In this document: positions 35,401 to 45,572 of the stretch, piece after piece
Numbering within the stretch: the stretch's first letter is position 1
How the letters are laid out: each line of letters starts with the position of its first letter
Source: Rhynchopus sp. YZ270_cl-10
Taxonomy: Eukaryota > Euglenozoa > Diplonemea > Diplonemida > Diplonemidae
Length of the DNA: 64,000 nt
NCBI GenBank assembly: GCA_964035575.1
Contig: OZ037902.1
Location: forward strand, 372,001 to 436,000
Reading direction: 5' to 3'
Made by a program: the position numbers and the translations under genes
Notes under the pieces: generated by a model
Databases searched by the model: none
Seen by the model: the letters and a program-made list of their open reading frames with translations, nothing else
What the model was told of the DNA's origin: nothing

Positions 35401-36634
35401 TAGCGGTTTGGTTTGTTGTGCTGTGTGCTCGGGTGTGTGTGTTGTCGTCTCTGGCGCGTCAAGCCGCTCAAACCGGGTGTTATATGTTCATTCTGTGGAT
35501 TTCTTTTTATCCCAGATTCTCTTTGCACTGTGTGGAGATGGGTTGAGATGAGAGTGGAAGGGTGGGAGGGAAGGGTGGGGAGGAGGCTATCTGACTAATA
35601 AAACGTGAGGAACTGTTTTTCGTTTACTGTCTCTGTATTTTTCTTCTTTTGTGTGTTTTTTTTCTGCCACCTTACATCCCTGAGCCGGTAGACATACTTT
35701 TTATCGAGCAAAAACGTAACAATAGTGGTACTGCATTCGGGGGGGTTGGGTATGAAAAAAAAAGACAAAACTGTTGAAAGTGCAAACACCCCACCTCGGC
35801 GGAGGCAAACATTCCCACAATATAAAGAAGCAGCCTACCAAACCTCGAAGAACAGGGTTAGGATGTGGGGCAAGGTCCCTCTCTTGACCCTGGTTGTTTG
35901 AATTTTTTTTTTTTTTTGAAAAATCTAGGGGGAAGTGGGTGGGGTGTTGGAAACTTGATAAAAACGAATTGGAGCGCATTACGAAACGTACTTTGTTTGA
36001 TAGCATTATTTTTTGAAAAAATAAAATAAAAAAGAAGAAGAAGAAGAAGAAGACAAAGTACCAACGATAGTCCCCCAGGGCGCTTCTCTGGTAATGCTCT
36101 CCTGTTTTTGCTTTTTTGTTTAATCTTGTTTCTACATTCTCCTGAGACTCAGTGGGACGAAGGGTGTACGTGAGGAAACGTATTTTGAAATCAACTTTTT
36201 TTGGGGGGACTAAAATTCTAAGTGAATATTGCTCGTACCGTGGTAACTCACCCACGCGCCAAGGACATTCACAAGATGGGGTGGTCTCAAAAAAAAAGCC
36301 AAGGCATACTGTGCTGCTGAAAGATGCACATATGAAATGTGTGTCCATCAGGAGGGCACGCTAAGAAGGGCCAAGTACTAAGAGTACAACTGCCTTATTC
36401 TCAAGCGTGAGGTGGTGGGGTATTTGTCTGTTGTTGTTGTTTTTTCCTATCCCGGTAACGACACAAAAAAGCGCCGAATTTCCATCAAATACAAAAAAAA
36501 AAGGGAAAGAAAAAAGACGCATCAAAAAAGCCCCGGACAAAGCAGAGTGACGAGACGAGTCACCCAGAGTGGAATTTGACAAAAAGAAAAAAAAAGGGGG
36601 TTTGTAATATGAACCTAAGCCTCTCATTCGCTTA
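35401..36634. other. Intergenic DNA, 5' flank of the 947-aa gene
   Basis: The first 150 bp presumably include promoter and 5' UTR. Module D is at 35772-35810. The last part (36603-36642) is a module A copy whose closing GTCATCTT became the target duplication of the next element. No gene is seen. Confidence 0.45.
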
Positions 36635-36642
36635 GTCATCTT

Positions 36643-37707
36643 CAGGGTCCTCAACCTGTCTAAGTTAGGCCTTAACTTAGACAATTTTTTTTTTTTTGAA
36701 AAACGCTTTGTCTAAGTTAGACAAAACCTGGGTTTTGGGTTTTTGGGTGGTTTGAAAGAGAAGAAGCTTTACTGAAAACAAAAAAAAAAATGAGTTCCCT
36801 CAAGACTCCCTCAGTCCTCACCTGCGCGGACCCCATTGTACCCACCCACACAAGCCACCTCCTCAGACTAACTACAATTGAACAAACTCATCCGCAAAAA
36901 TGCCTGCCACTGCCAAGACCTCCAAAGCACAGCCCACCATCGTGTCCATGTTCAAGAAGGGAGCTGTTGCGGCACCTGTGGTACGTGTGGTGGAACCCAA
37001 CAAAGGGGATACGCACTACGACCTGTGGTCTTCAGGCAAGTACAAGTCCATCCCCGATGGTCCGACACCCCGGCTCGCTTCCCTTCACCTTTTTCTTGTG
37101 GCGGAGGGGACGGTGAGGGGGTTTAAAAACCACCAGAACGACACCAACAAGGTGCTCAAACTCTGGTTGAAGGAGTTTGATCGCGCCAAACTGGCGGACG
37201 ACGACAGGGAGGGGAGCAAGCGGAAGACGATCCTGACGATCGTTGCGGAGGCGCATGAGTTCGCCATGAACGAAGCAGAGAAGGGGGGAGACAGCGATGC
37301 CTCTGCCGTGTCTGTGCAGAGCCAGGTGTCGCAAGGCAAGAAGGTGAAGAAACGTGTGGTGATGATGGCTCCACAGGTGAGTGCTGTTAAGTACGTGGAT
37401 TCAACGTCCGAAGAAGAGGAGGAGGAGCAATGTGTGCCAGTGAGACGCAACGCAGCATCCGAGCAACCCGAGGCAGCAATGGAAATCGATGATGTCGACG
37501 AGTACTCTTCTGACGGCGATGTTGTCTTCTTAGGTCCCACGCACTCCAACACGAACAATCCCAACCTCACGAACACCAAAAAAAAAAGCCCCCAATTTTT
37601 AGCTTTGTACAGGACCTTTTCGCGCGGAGCGCGAAAATTTTTTTTTAGCCTTTTTTTTTAACTTAGACAAATCTGTGGCCAGACTTTGTCTACGGTTGAG
37701 GACCCTG
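36643..37707 (+). mobile_element. hAT-type transposon carrying a 253-aa ORF
   Basis: The ends CAGGGTCCTCAACC and GGTTGAGGACCCTG are flanked by the exact 8-bp duplication GTCATCTT (36635-36642, 37708-37715). The left copy is the last 8 bases of a hairpin module A. TTGTCTAAGTTAGAC and related TTAACTTAGACAA motifs repeat inside both ends. The single large frame (36900-37661) is not a recognisable transposase. Confidence 0.85.
36900..37661 (+). CDS. Transposon-borne 253-aa protein with PIP-box-like N-terminus
   Basis: The start MPATAKTSKAQPTIVSMFKK contains QPTIVSMF, close to the PCNA-interacting consensus Q-x-x-I-x-x-(F/Y)-(F/Y), with Met at the first aromatic place. Residues 40-130 form a compact, charged domain (DLWSSGKYKSIP...LASLHLFLVAEGTVRGFKNH...KVLKLWLKEFDRAKL) that I do not recognise. 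The second half is acidic (SEEEEEEQ; DDVDEYSSDGD). The C-terminal 30 residues run through the right subterminal repeat and may be non-native. It could be the first exon of a deleted hAT transposase, an accessory protein, or a captured host fragment. No zinc finger or DDE residues are visible. Confidence 0.5.
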   Translation: MPATAKTSKAQPTIVSMFKKGAVAAPVVRVVEPNKGDTHYDLWSSGKYKSIPDGPTPRLASLHLFLVAEGTVRGFKNHQNDTNKVLKLWLKEFDRAKLADDDREGSKRKTILTIVAEAHEFAMNEAEKGGDSDASAVSVQSQVSQGKKVKKRVVMMAPQVSAVKYVDSTSEEEEEEQCVPVRRNAASEQPEAAMEIDDVDEYSSDGDVVFLGPTHSNTNNPNLTNTKKKSPQFLALYRTFSRGARKFFFSLFF

Positions 37708-37715
37708 GTCATCTT

Positions 37716-38380
37716 TCAAAAAAAAAAAAAACCCCAGCCAGGGTACGCACTCTCAGTTTTTGTTGCCCCATTTTCCGGATTTTTCAAATCACACTTCTCA
37801 AAGGATGAATGAAGGAAAGAAGAAAGGCGGACACATGACGTATCTTCTTTGCTTTTCAACTATACATACACACAACCCGAGTGTGATCGAAAAAGGATTG
37901 ATAAAATTGTTGGAATAAGGGGTAGTCACCTCTCGGCAAAGCTCCCATTATTATACAACAAAAATTGAATGAGAAAAAAATTTATAAGGTGATCCTAAGC
38001 CTCTCGTGCTTGGTCTGATTAGATTACTTAATGTTTTCAACATTGGTTATTCCTACACTCTCGTGCTTAGTCACCTTGGAAAAAATATAATGGGTAAGAT
38101 TAATCTAAGTCGTTTGCTCAGGTCACCTTTCTCAATAATAAAAAAGGCTAGAATTTTGGTTCATTTTTTTTTTTTCAAATTTGCCTCAAAAAATGGGCAT
38201 TTTTGATTCCCCCCCTTCCCGAATAATGGATTTTTGCTTGATGGGTTGTCCCCAAAAAACTTAAAAAAAGAGGGTTTTATTGCTTCATGAAAATGCTCTA
38301 AAAAATACCTTGAAAAAAAAATAAAAATGGCCCCAAAAAAAAAGATAAGAACAGATCAGAGGCTGAAGCAGTCCTGGATT
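37716..38380 (+). repeat. Intergenic DNA with modules A and E
   Basis: E at 37908-37953; A at 37981-38020 (followed by the TGATTAGATTACTTAATG extension) and 38051-38079; a divergent A (TAAGTC...GCTCAGGTCACCTT) at 38094-38130. No gene seen. Confidence 0.45.
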
Positions 38381-39773
38381 CTATTTCACTTTGCTGAGGT
38401 CAGCTTTGCTTGTCGTGTCGTCAGCTCTGGTGCGCACAGACCGGACGCCCTGAGGGGGATATATTTTTCTTCTTTTTTTTTTTTTTCTTTGGAAATTGTT
38501 GTACATACCACTGCTTGCGTCCCATCGTGCACGACAACCGACGCTGGAGACGAACCGCGTTGCCACGCCTTCTCCGCAGCCTGTGTGCTCTCCTTCCCAA
38601 GCCGCCCTGTACCAGACGGGTTCAGTGTGTAACTGCGTGTCTCCCACAGCTCCCGCAGGTTCGTCCATGGGTTGCCTCTGTTGTAACGGTGAACCGAGAT
38701 CGGCAGCTGTATTTTGTTTTTGTTTTTGTTTTTTTGATAAACTGTTGGAATAGCGTACCACCTTGTTGCAAACACTTTCAAAAAACAAAAAACAAACTCC
38801 ATACCGTTCCGTATCCATCCCACCACTTCCCATCCTTGCTGAGGACTGTGAAACCTTCGGGAAGTTCGCCCCCCTCCTCGAGAATCACAACATCCTTATA
38901 CGTCCCGAGACGCGTGAACACCGACACAATCTCCCCCCACACGAGGAAGTGCAGGCCCTTCACCGAGGACCACGTCTCCTCGTGGATCGCAGTCTTCTGC
39001 ATGAGCTCCTCTTCTTCTGTTACGGTCATATTCCCGCAGGCCATTAAGAAGGCGTGGTAGGAAAACAGAAAGCAGTACCCCATGCCATAGTACGACAGCA
39101 ACAGCCCCAGCAGCACCGGGGCGTAGTACAGCAGCCAGATGAAGTTTCCTTTTGCCCAGGCCTCTGTGATCAACCAGCTGTAGTCTCCAAAGTACCACCG
39201 CACTGCCCACGACGCACCAGAAAACACAAGAGCCAACGATCTCAGGTAGACCTCCACGATGTACTCTGTGAGAAGCGCGAACTCCCAGACAATAGGCGGG
39301 CAGAACCACCAGCGTTTCCACTCGGTCATTTCCCCGTAGAACCATATGGTGAGAAACCACATGACAATGAAGATAACTCCTGAGACAACGATGACAGCGT
39401 GGTGTGCAATGTGGTTAAGCGCGCCTACGTCGTACCCGAAGAAGAAGAACCAATGGTCAAATCGGGCGACGAAGCGTTCAGAGTGTGGTGATTTGTAGGC
39501 ACGCTTGACCATGCCGTTTTGATCTTCTCCAAACGCATCTTTGTAGCGGTCCACATTCTTTTCGTCAATCCATCCAGGGTCGCGACACGCGTTCATCACC
39601 AAGACCGTCCACAATGCAGTCAACCCAAACACAACCTGCTCCGCCCGCCCCTCAGCAATGTAGTAGAACCACACCCGCCACACCCCCACGAAGAACCACA
39701 TACCCATGATGCTCAGCACAGTCGCGCAGCTGAAGTTGCGTGTCCGCCGGAGCGGGTTGTTGTACTTCTCCAT
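38381..39773 (-). CDS. DHHC-family membrane protein lacking the catalytic Cys (DHWF), 411 aa
   Basis: Exons: 39773-38805, 38706-38509, 38449-38381; the introns of 98 and 59 bp are phase 0 with GTATG...CAG. Two N-terminal membrane segments (about 17-40, 45-62) are followed by the family's DPG motif (65-67). The sequence SERFVARFDHWFFFFGYD...NH (98-121) then aligns with the family signature C..CV.RFDHHCPW....G..NH. The catalytic DHHC is DHWF (106-109) and the zinc-binding Cys are replaced. Further membrane segments follow, then TVTE (TTxE-like) and YNRGNPWTNLREL, matching the family's C-terminal N-P-(F/Y/W)-x-x-G/N block. Zinc and catalytic Cys are normally needed to transfer palmitate, so this is predicted to be a pseudoenzyme or to have a different role in membranes. 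Intron 1 contains a module E copy. Confidence 0.85.
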
Positions 39774-42060
39774 TGTGGGGAGAGGGGAGCGTATGTATGT
39801 GTGTGAACTTCCCTGTACGGGGAAGGGTGAAGGGGGTTGTAAGAGAGTGTGAATGAAGGGGGGAAAGAAAAATGAAATGAGTCCCTTTGTGATGGCAGAG
39901 AGAGAGGGTGTCAATCCAAGATTTGGATACGACAAAGGTCTTTCAGCAACATCACGACATGGGATGAGAAACGATTGCCTTGGTATGGGGTCCGCAGTGA
40001 GGAGTGGGGGCAGGTATAGCGGTGACAAGAGACAATGCCAGCTACAAAGGCAGTTTCTGTGACGTGGTGCACATTGTGAATAAAAGAGAAAATACACACA
40101 ACTCAGACGGGTAACGGGGTTATGTTCGATGTTACAAGCTATCCCGCATGTGGATCTGTGGGACCGGAGAGTGGTTTGTCATCATTGGTGTGTGTGTTGC
40201 AGAAAAGTAGGTTTTATTGAAGAGAAATCTCCGCTGATGAATTTACTCACTCCACGCACATACAGCCTTGGGCGAGTCTAGGTACAGCGTTTTGCCATTC
40301 GTGGATGATGTGACTTCTGTTGTGCTTCTGGTTACATGCTGGGACTGGTGTGTGGTCAGTCTCGTCTTCTTAATGTTGTAATCAACAGCGTTGACTTCAT
40401 ACGCAAATTGCCAAATTATTAAGTTTTGTCGTCATTCCCGTTGGCTTTTTGGAGACATCACTGCCTGCTGGTCAGACAGGACATCTGTCTGACTCTCTCA
40501 GAGGGGACAAGTCGACCTCTCCCCTCGCAATGGTGGATCAAGGGGGGTGTGCGTAAAACTCTTGTTTCAAAAAAAAAGTTGTGAATTGCAAGAAAAGCAA
40601 GTCTCCCGACAATCTAGGGGCCTCATAAGTATGTAGACTTACTGACCAGGAAAATGCCGGTTTGCGTTGTTATTGCAAAGAAGAAGCAAGGATCAGCTAA
40701 AAGACGAAATTCAAGAACAAAAAGCTCTCATTGACCATTTAGATCTCAACGCGTCAGAGGTGATAAGGTTTTCATCCTGTGCAGTGCTTTCTTCTCTGGG
40801 GTGTGAACGTGAGGGTGGAAATGCAGAGGGCAGGATCCAGATGGTTACATTCTGCCATCTGCACACCACTGTGCTCACAAAAGGAATGCATCTCGCTCGG
40901 ACATACGACGCATACGTGAGAGAGGACACGCCACGTTCTGCCTGGTCCATTCTGACTGAATACTGGTGTTGTGTGAGTTGAGCTTTGGCCCAAGTGGCAG
41001 GCATGTGTGCCGTGTTATCTCAGAGGGGACAAGTCGACCTCTCCCCTCGCAATGGTGGATCAAGGGGGGTGTGCGTAAAACTCTTGTTTCAATATTCGAC
41101 ATTGAAATGGTGGACAGAGATGAATGTGCCCTCACTATGCACATCACAAGGTAAAGGAAAAGACACAACTCAGACGGGTAACGGGGTTATGTTCGATGTT
41201 ACAAGCTATCCCGCATGTGGATCTGTGGGACCGGAGAGTGGTTTGTCATCATTGGTGTGCTGTGCTCTTCAAAGAAGTCTCCCGACAATCTAGGGGTACG
41301 AGAGGTCTGAGGGTTGTGGTAAAGAACTTAGAGGGTCACAAAAATAGATTTGGGCTACCTTACGTTCTGAGAGACTTCGGCCATAGAGTAGTCCAGCAGC
41401 AGTTATGTGACAAAGAGGGTGGAGGGGGTCGAATTGCAGACAAACCAATGTCTTGTTTTTTCCTTCTTCTTTTACTGTACAATCTCTTCACCAACTGAGC
41501 GGGTCAGGGGCCTCTCGTATGAGAAAAGCTTCCCCGACGCTCTACTGAACGGAAAAAAAAGAAGAAATAAAAAATTCCCCAAAAATCCACGTTTGCTATA
41601 AAAATTCTGCGCTCCCACAGATTGTCAAAAGTACTCAAAAAGCTCGACATTGGCTTTATTGCGCACAAATGCTTGACATTGTAAGTTTTCATTATTATTA
41701 TTTTGGCAAAAAATGTCACGTCAAAATCACGTCCTCCGCGTGACTCCTAAAAAAAAACACCCCAAAAAGGAGTTCATTTTTGCATTTAAACATCTCACAA
41801 AGGCACTATTTTGTTGATTTCTTCATTTTCCCCGCTGGGAAAACTCGATTAGGTTAGTGGAATAGAAGTTGTTTTACTGCAAAAAAAAAAAAAAAAAAAC
41901 ACAAAATTTCTGAAAACGGTGTAAATGGTATGTCGTTGGGGCGGGGAGAACAAAACGGTTTCAAGAAGAGCTCCCGCGTCGGTTTTCTTTTACTTAGAAA
42001 AAAAGGATAAGCAGTGCCTATTAACCTGAGCCTCGCTCGGTCACCCAACTGGAATATATA
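39774..42060. repeat. Intergenic region with shuffled duplicated blocks
   Basis: Block a (ACAACTCAGACGGGTAACGG..., ~95 bp) occurs at 40098-40192 and 41166-41258. Block b (CAGAGGGGACAAGTCGACC..., ~73 bp) occurs at 40497-40569 and 41020-41092. Block c (GTCTCCCGACAATCTAGGGG) occurs at 40602 and 41276. The order a-b-c becomes b-a-c, so this is not a simple tandem duplication. GACTTACTGACC...GGAAAAATGCC (about 40637) and GAGGTCTGAGGGTTGTGG (41310) recur upstream of the secreted-protein gene (44240 and 44090). Two module-like hairpins lie near 41125 and 42028. No gene is supported. Confidence 0.6.
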
Positions 42061-43451
42061 TGGGTCAATTTTTTAACCCCCCCCCTCAAAAGTTCCACGG
42101 CCATTTTTTCGGGTTCTACACCGTTTGAGCCCCCACAGGTGTACAGAACCCCCCTGGAATCGGTTTTGAGCGACTTGTGGCGGTGTTTTGAGGCAAAGTG
42201 GCACTTTTTTTGCTATTTTCAGGCTATTTTTGGCCATTTTCAGGCTATTTTGGCCTGTTTTGGCCTATATTCACTGTATGACCGATTTTTCGGGTTTTAT
42301 GAGGTTTGAACACCAACAGGTGCCACGAAACACCCCAGTACCGGTTTTGTGGGCCTCCTGTGGGGTTTTGGGGGTGAAATATACCGTTTACTCTATGTTC
42401 TGGGCCATATTGGGGTGTTTTTTGGCCATGTAGGCCTGGTATGTGCCCTACAGTGCATAAGCCAAATTTGGGTGTTTTGAGGGGTAGAGGGTCATGGTGG
42501 TGCGTTCATGACTCGGTGGCGGCGACGCTTATTGCTCGCTGTTCTGGCCCTATTTCCCCAATTTCACCCCTCCCCGACCCTTTTCTGATGAAGATCTTTG
42601 ACGTGCTCGGTCCCGTCGCAAATGTTCTTTGTGAATGTTCTTCATAAAATAGGGGAGCGTCAGGGGGGTCAAAATAGCTATTTTTGACCAAAAAAACACC
42701 GATAAACACCAAGAAAAGTGTCGAATATGTCCGAAACAGGTCGGAATTGGTTCACAGCCCATTTTTGGGGTATATTTGGGCCAAAGGAGGCCTCCTGGCG
42801 TCAAAAAAATCGTGTTTTTTTGGTCAAAAATAGCTATTTTGACCCCCCTGACGCTCCCCTATTTTATGAAGAACATTCACAAAGAACATTTGCGACGGGA
42901 CCGAGCACGTCAAAGATCTTCATCAGAAAAGGGTCGGGGAGGGGTGAAATTGGGGAAATAGGGCCAGAACAGCGAGCAATAAGCGTCGCCGCCACCGAGT
43001 CATGAACGCACCACCATGACCCTCTACCCCTCAAAACACCCAAATTTGGCTTATGCACTGTAGGGCACATACCAGGCCTACATGGCCAAAAAACACCCCA
43101 ATATGGCCCAGAACATAGAGTAAACGGTATATTTCACCCCCAAAACCCCACAGGAGGCCCACAAAACCGGTACTGGGGTGTTTCGTGGCACCTGTTGGTG
43201 TTCAAACCTCATAAAACCCGAAAAATCGGTCATACAGTGAATATAGGCCAAAACAGGCCAAAATAGCCTGAAAATGGCCAAAAATAGCCTGAAAATAGCA
43301 AAAAAAGTGCCACTTTGCCTCAAAACACCGCCACAAGTCGCTCAAAACCGATTCCAGGGGGGTTCTGTACACCTGTGGGGGCTCAAACGGTGTAGAACCC
43401 GAAAAAATGGCCGTGGAACTTTTGAGGGGGGGGGGTTAAAAAATTGACCCA
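42061..43451. mobile_element. Foldback palindrome element, 1391 bp, related core
   Basis: Arms of about 640 bp (TGGGTCAATTTTTTAACC... and its complement) surround a unique ~110-bp centre (42706-42815). TA lies on both sides (42059-42060, 43452-43453); a TTAA reading with the ends 14 bp further in is also possible. The centre (AAAAGTGTCGAATATGTCCG... to ...GCCAAAGGAGGCC) clearly matches the arm of the 1189-bp foldback elements at about 17276-17365, so the families share an ancestral core. A poly-C tract again lies near the ends. No coding capacity. Confidence 0.8.
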
Positions 43452-43502
43452 TATTCACAACTAATGCAACAGTTCGCAACGTGAAGTCTTTCAACGGAAC
43501 CC

Positions 43503-44042
43503 CTAGAGGTTACTAAGCATGCTCTCAAGTGCGGTCTGGACGCGCTGGAGAAGGGCGCTGAGGTACTCAAGCGCCTCGTTGAAGCTGGTCAGAAGTTCGT
43601 TTGTGTCCACAGGGGTCAGGTTTGCTTCGGTCTCGATACGCAGGATGTACGCGGCAATGTCTGCGAATAGGGCGTTGTTGTCAACTACGACTGGAAACAC
43701 GAAGTCGAGGCGCATGTTCTGCACAGCAGCCTTGCGCTGCTCCCCCTCGGGCGCCGCCTGCGTGCACTCCTTCAGCAACACATCGCCCTCAGTCCTGAAC
43801 ACCAGCGCCTCGAGGTCCACTGCCGCTGCCGCCGTCGCACACTTCGCCGCATCGTACTCAGGCGACATCTTCCTGCACCACTCCCCCAGGGCAATTACCT
43901 TCTCCTCCGCACGCACGCGGTCTGCTGCGAACCTGCGTGCGCTGTCCTCACAGAGCTGGCTCACATCATGCCCATGCCCGCCCGTCGCCTCTGCAGCACT
44001 GCACCACATCACCGCCATGAGCAGGGACAGCTTTGAGAACAT
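43503..44042 (-). CDS. Small secreted protein, 179 aa
   Basis: The frame opens with a typical signal peptide (MFSKLSLLMAVMWCSAAEAT, likely cut near residue 19-21). The mature part has four cysteines (C31, C56, C68, C93), allowing two disulfides, and is otherwise helical and Ala/Glu-rich with an amphipathic C-terminal helix (TSFNEALEYLSALLQRVQTA). No transmembrane segment follows, so it should be secreted or stay in the endomembrane lumen. The family is not recognised. The upstream 200 bp contain sequence blocks shared with 40.6-41.3 kb, suggesting its promoter region was duplicated or moved. Confidence 0.75.
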   Translation of the reverse strand: MFSKLSLLMAVMWCSAAEATGGHGHDVSQLCEDSARRFAADRVRAEEKVIALGEWCRKMSPEYDAAKCATAAAAVDLEALVFRTEGDVLLKECTQAAPEGEQRKAAVQNMRLDFVFPVVVDNNALFADIAAYILRIETEANLTPVDTNELLTSFNEALEYLSALLQRVQTALESMLSNL

Positions 44043-44508
44043 TGTGGTGGGGGATGGGTAAAGAACAAATGTGGATGGAACCAGAGGTCTGAGGGTTGTG
44101 GTGAAGAACTTGAATTGAATAGGGTGGAGGAGAAGGTCTGCAATAAGATGAACCAGGCCATACTTGTCAGGTGTGCCTTTGGGTGTAAAAGGTCGTCAAT
44201 GTCTGCTTGGTCACCACAAAAGTGTTAAGAGAGACGTGGACTTACTGACCCGGAAAAATGCCTGCTGAGTGAGGCGGAGAGTCAAAAATGGTACAAGTGT
44301 TATTTCCCTCTTCTCTTTTTGCACATCACTGCAAGACTGTGCACTTCGTCTCTAGAACGATCTTTCTTTGTACAGACTCGGTGCTAGCCTAACGGTCTGT
44401 ACACAGAAACACCCGTCGTTCTATTTTCCAACAGAAAAATAAAAAAAACAAAAAAAGTGAAAGTACCGTAAAAGTGGACTGGTTTTATTTTCTGATAAAA
44501 CGGCATAC
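44043..44508. other. 5' flank of the secreted-protein gene
   Basis: Contains GAGGTCTGAGGGTTGTGG (about 44085) and GGACTTACTGACCCGG (about 44238), both also present at 40.6-41.3 kb, and a CTAACGGTCTGTACA motif. No gene seen. Confidence 0.45.
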
Positions 44509-44613
44509 AGTCTCGACCGATATTACGGCCGGTCGAAATTATGGCCGAACCCAAAATTCGGCCTTAATTTCGACCGCCGTAATATTAACCCGCCGTAATA
44601 TCGGTCGAGACTG
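44509..44613. mobile_element. pogo/Tc1-like MITE, 105 bp
   Basis: CAGTCTCGACCGATATTACGG and its perfect inverse end this element, flanked by TA on both sides (44507-44508, 44614-44615). Ends starting CAGT with TA duplication are typical of Tc1/mariner-pogo MITEs. The middle repeats GGTCGAAATTA in both orientations. Confidence 0.85.
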
Positions 44614-44615
44614 TA

Positions 44616-45572
44616 GACAAATTATCGACAAATGAAATTGCCCTTGTCCAGCAGAGCCCCACTATAACTTTATTTAACAAGTAGATTAAAGATACCAAGG
44701 TCGACAAAAATAAAATTAACACACATACGCCTTGATAAGAGCTCTCACATCCTTCAAGACAGCCACACACACACGTGGCACACGCTTGAAAAAACAGGCA
44801 ATATATCGTGCAGAAAATACCCCAGAAGTTAGTTTTAAAAAAAGTTGATTTGAAATACAAAGCCCTCTCATGAACAGTACACCTTTAAAGTATTTTCATC
44901 ATATGCAATCAATAAATTGATAGTATATGGTGAGGGATCAACAAAAATGGTCCCATCTTTCTTTTTATGTTGTGTGTTTTGCAAAACGTAGAAAAGAAAA
45001 GTAAAATGCTTCATGCACAAGTTGAAACTTCAGTAGATTGGTTTCTGATATTAACCCTGTTTCAGTCCTAAGAATCATACAGTTGTATTCAAAAGGGTGG
45101 ACATCTTCAGTGATTTCCCTTTAAATGGTGGGTGAATATCGTGAAACCGATGTTCGTGTGAACATTTGGTACCTTCTACTTCAGTTTTTTGTTTCGGGAA
45201 TACACAAAATACAAAAGTTTTTTTTTTCTTTTTTCTTATTCCTTTCTCTGTCCTTACTGGATGTAATGTCTGATCACCAGGAGGAAGAGTAACCTAAAGA
45301 GTCTTGGTCTTGATGGCTGCCGTGTATACGTAAAGTATTCCGTGCAATAATTGCTACCAATCCAAACAAATACCAACACATCCTGTCTGTGTATCAGATA
45401 GAAAACCTCAGCAAACACACAAGAAAGAGAAATAAAATAAAAGTAAAAAATAGAAAAGTGTAAAATATACTGCTTTCCCTACCTTTAAAAAAAAAAAGAA
45501 AAGTTTATAAGATGATCCTAAGCCTCTCGTGCTTAGTCACCTTATCATATTCGAAAAAAAGGGTGCCAAAAG
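44616..45572 (+). repeat. Intergenic DNA with modules C and A
   Basis: C short form at 44845-44887; A at 45501-45545, which is like the copy at 12571 including its CTTATCATATTCG tail. The rest is A/T-rich with no gene. Confidence 0.45.
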
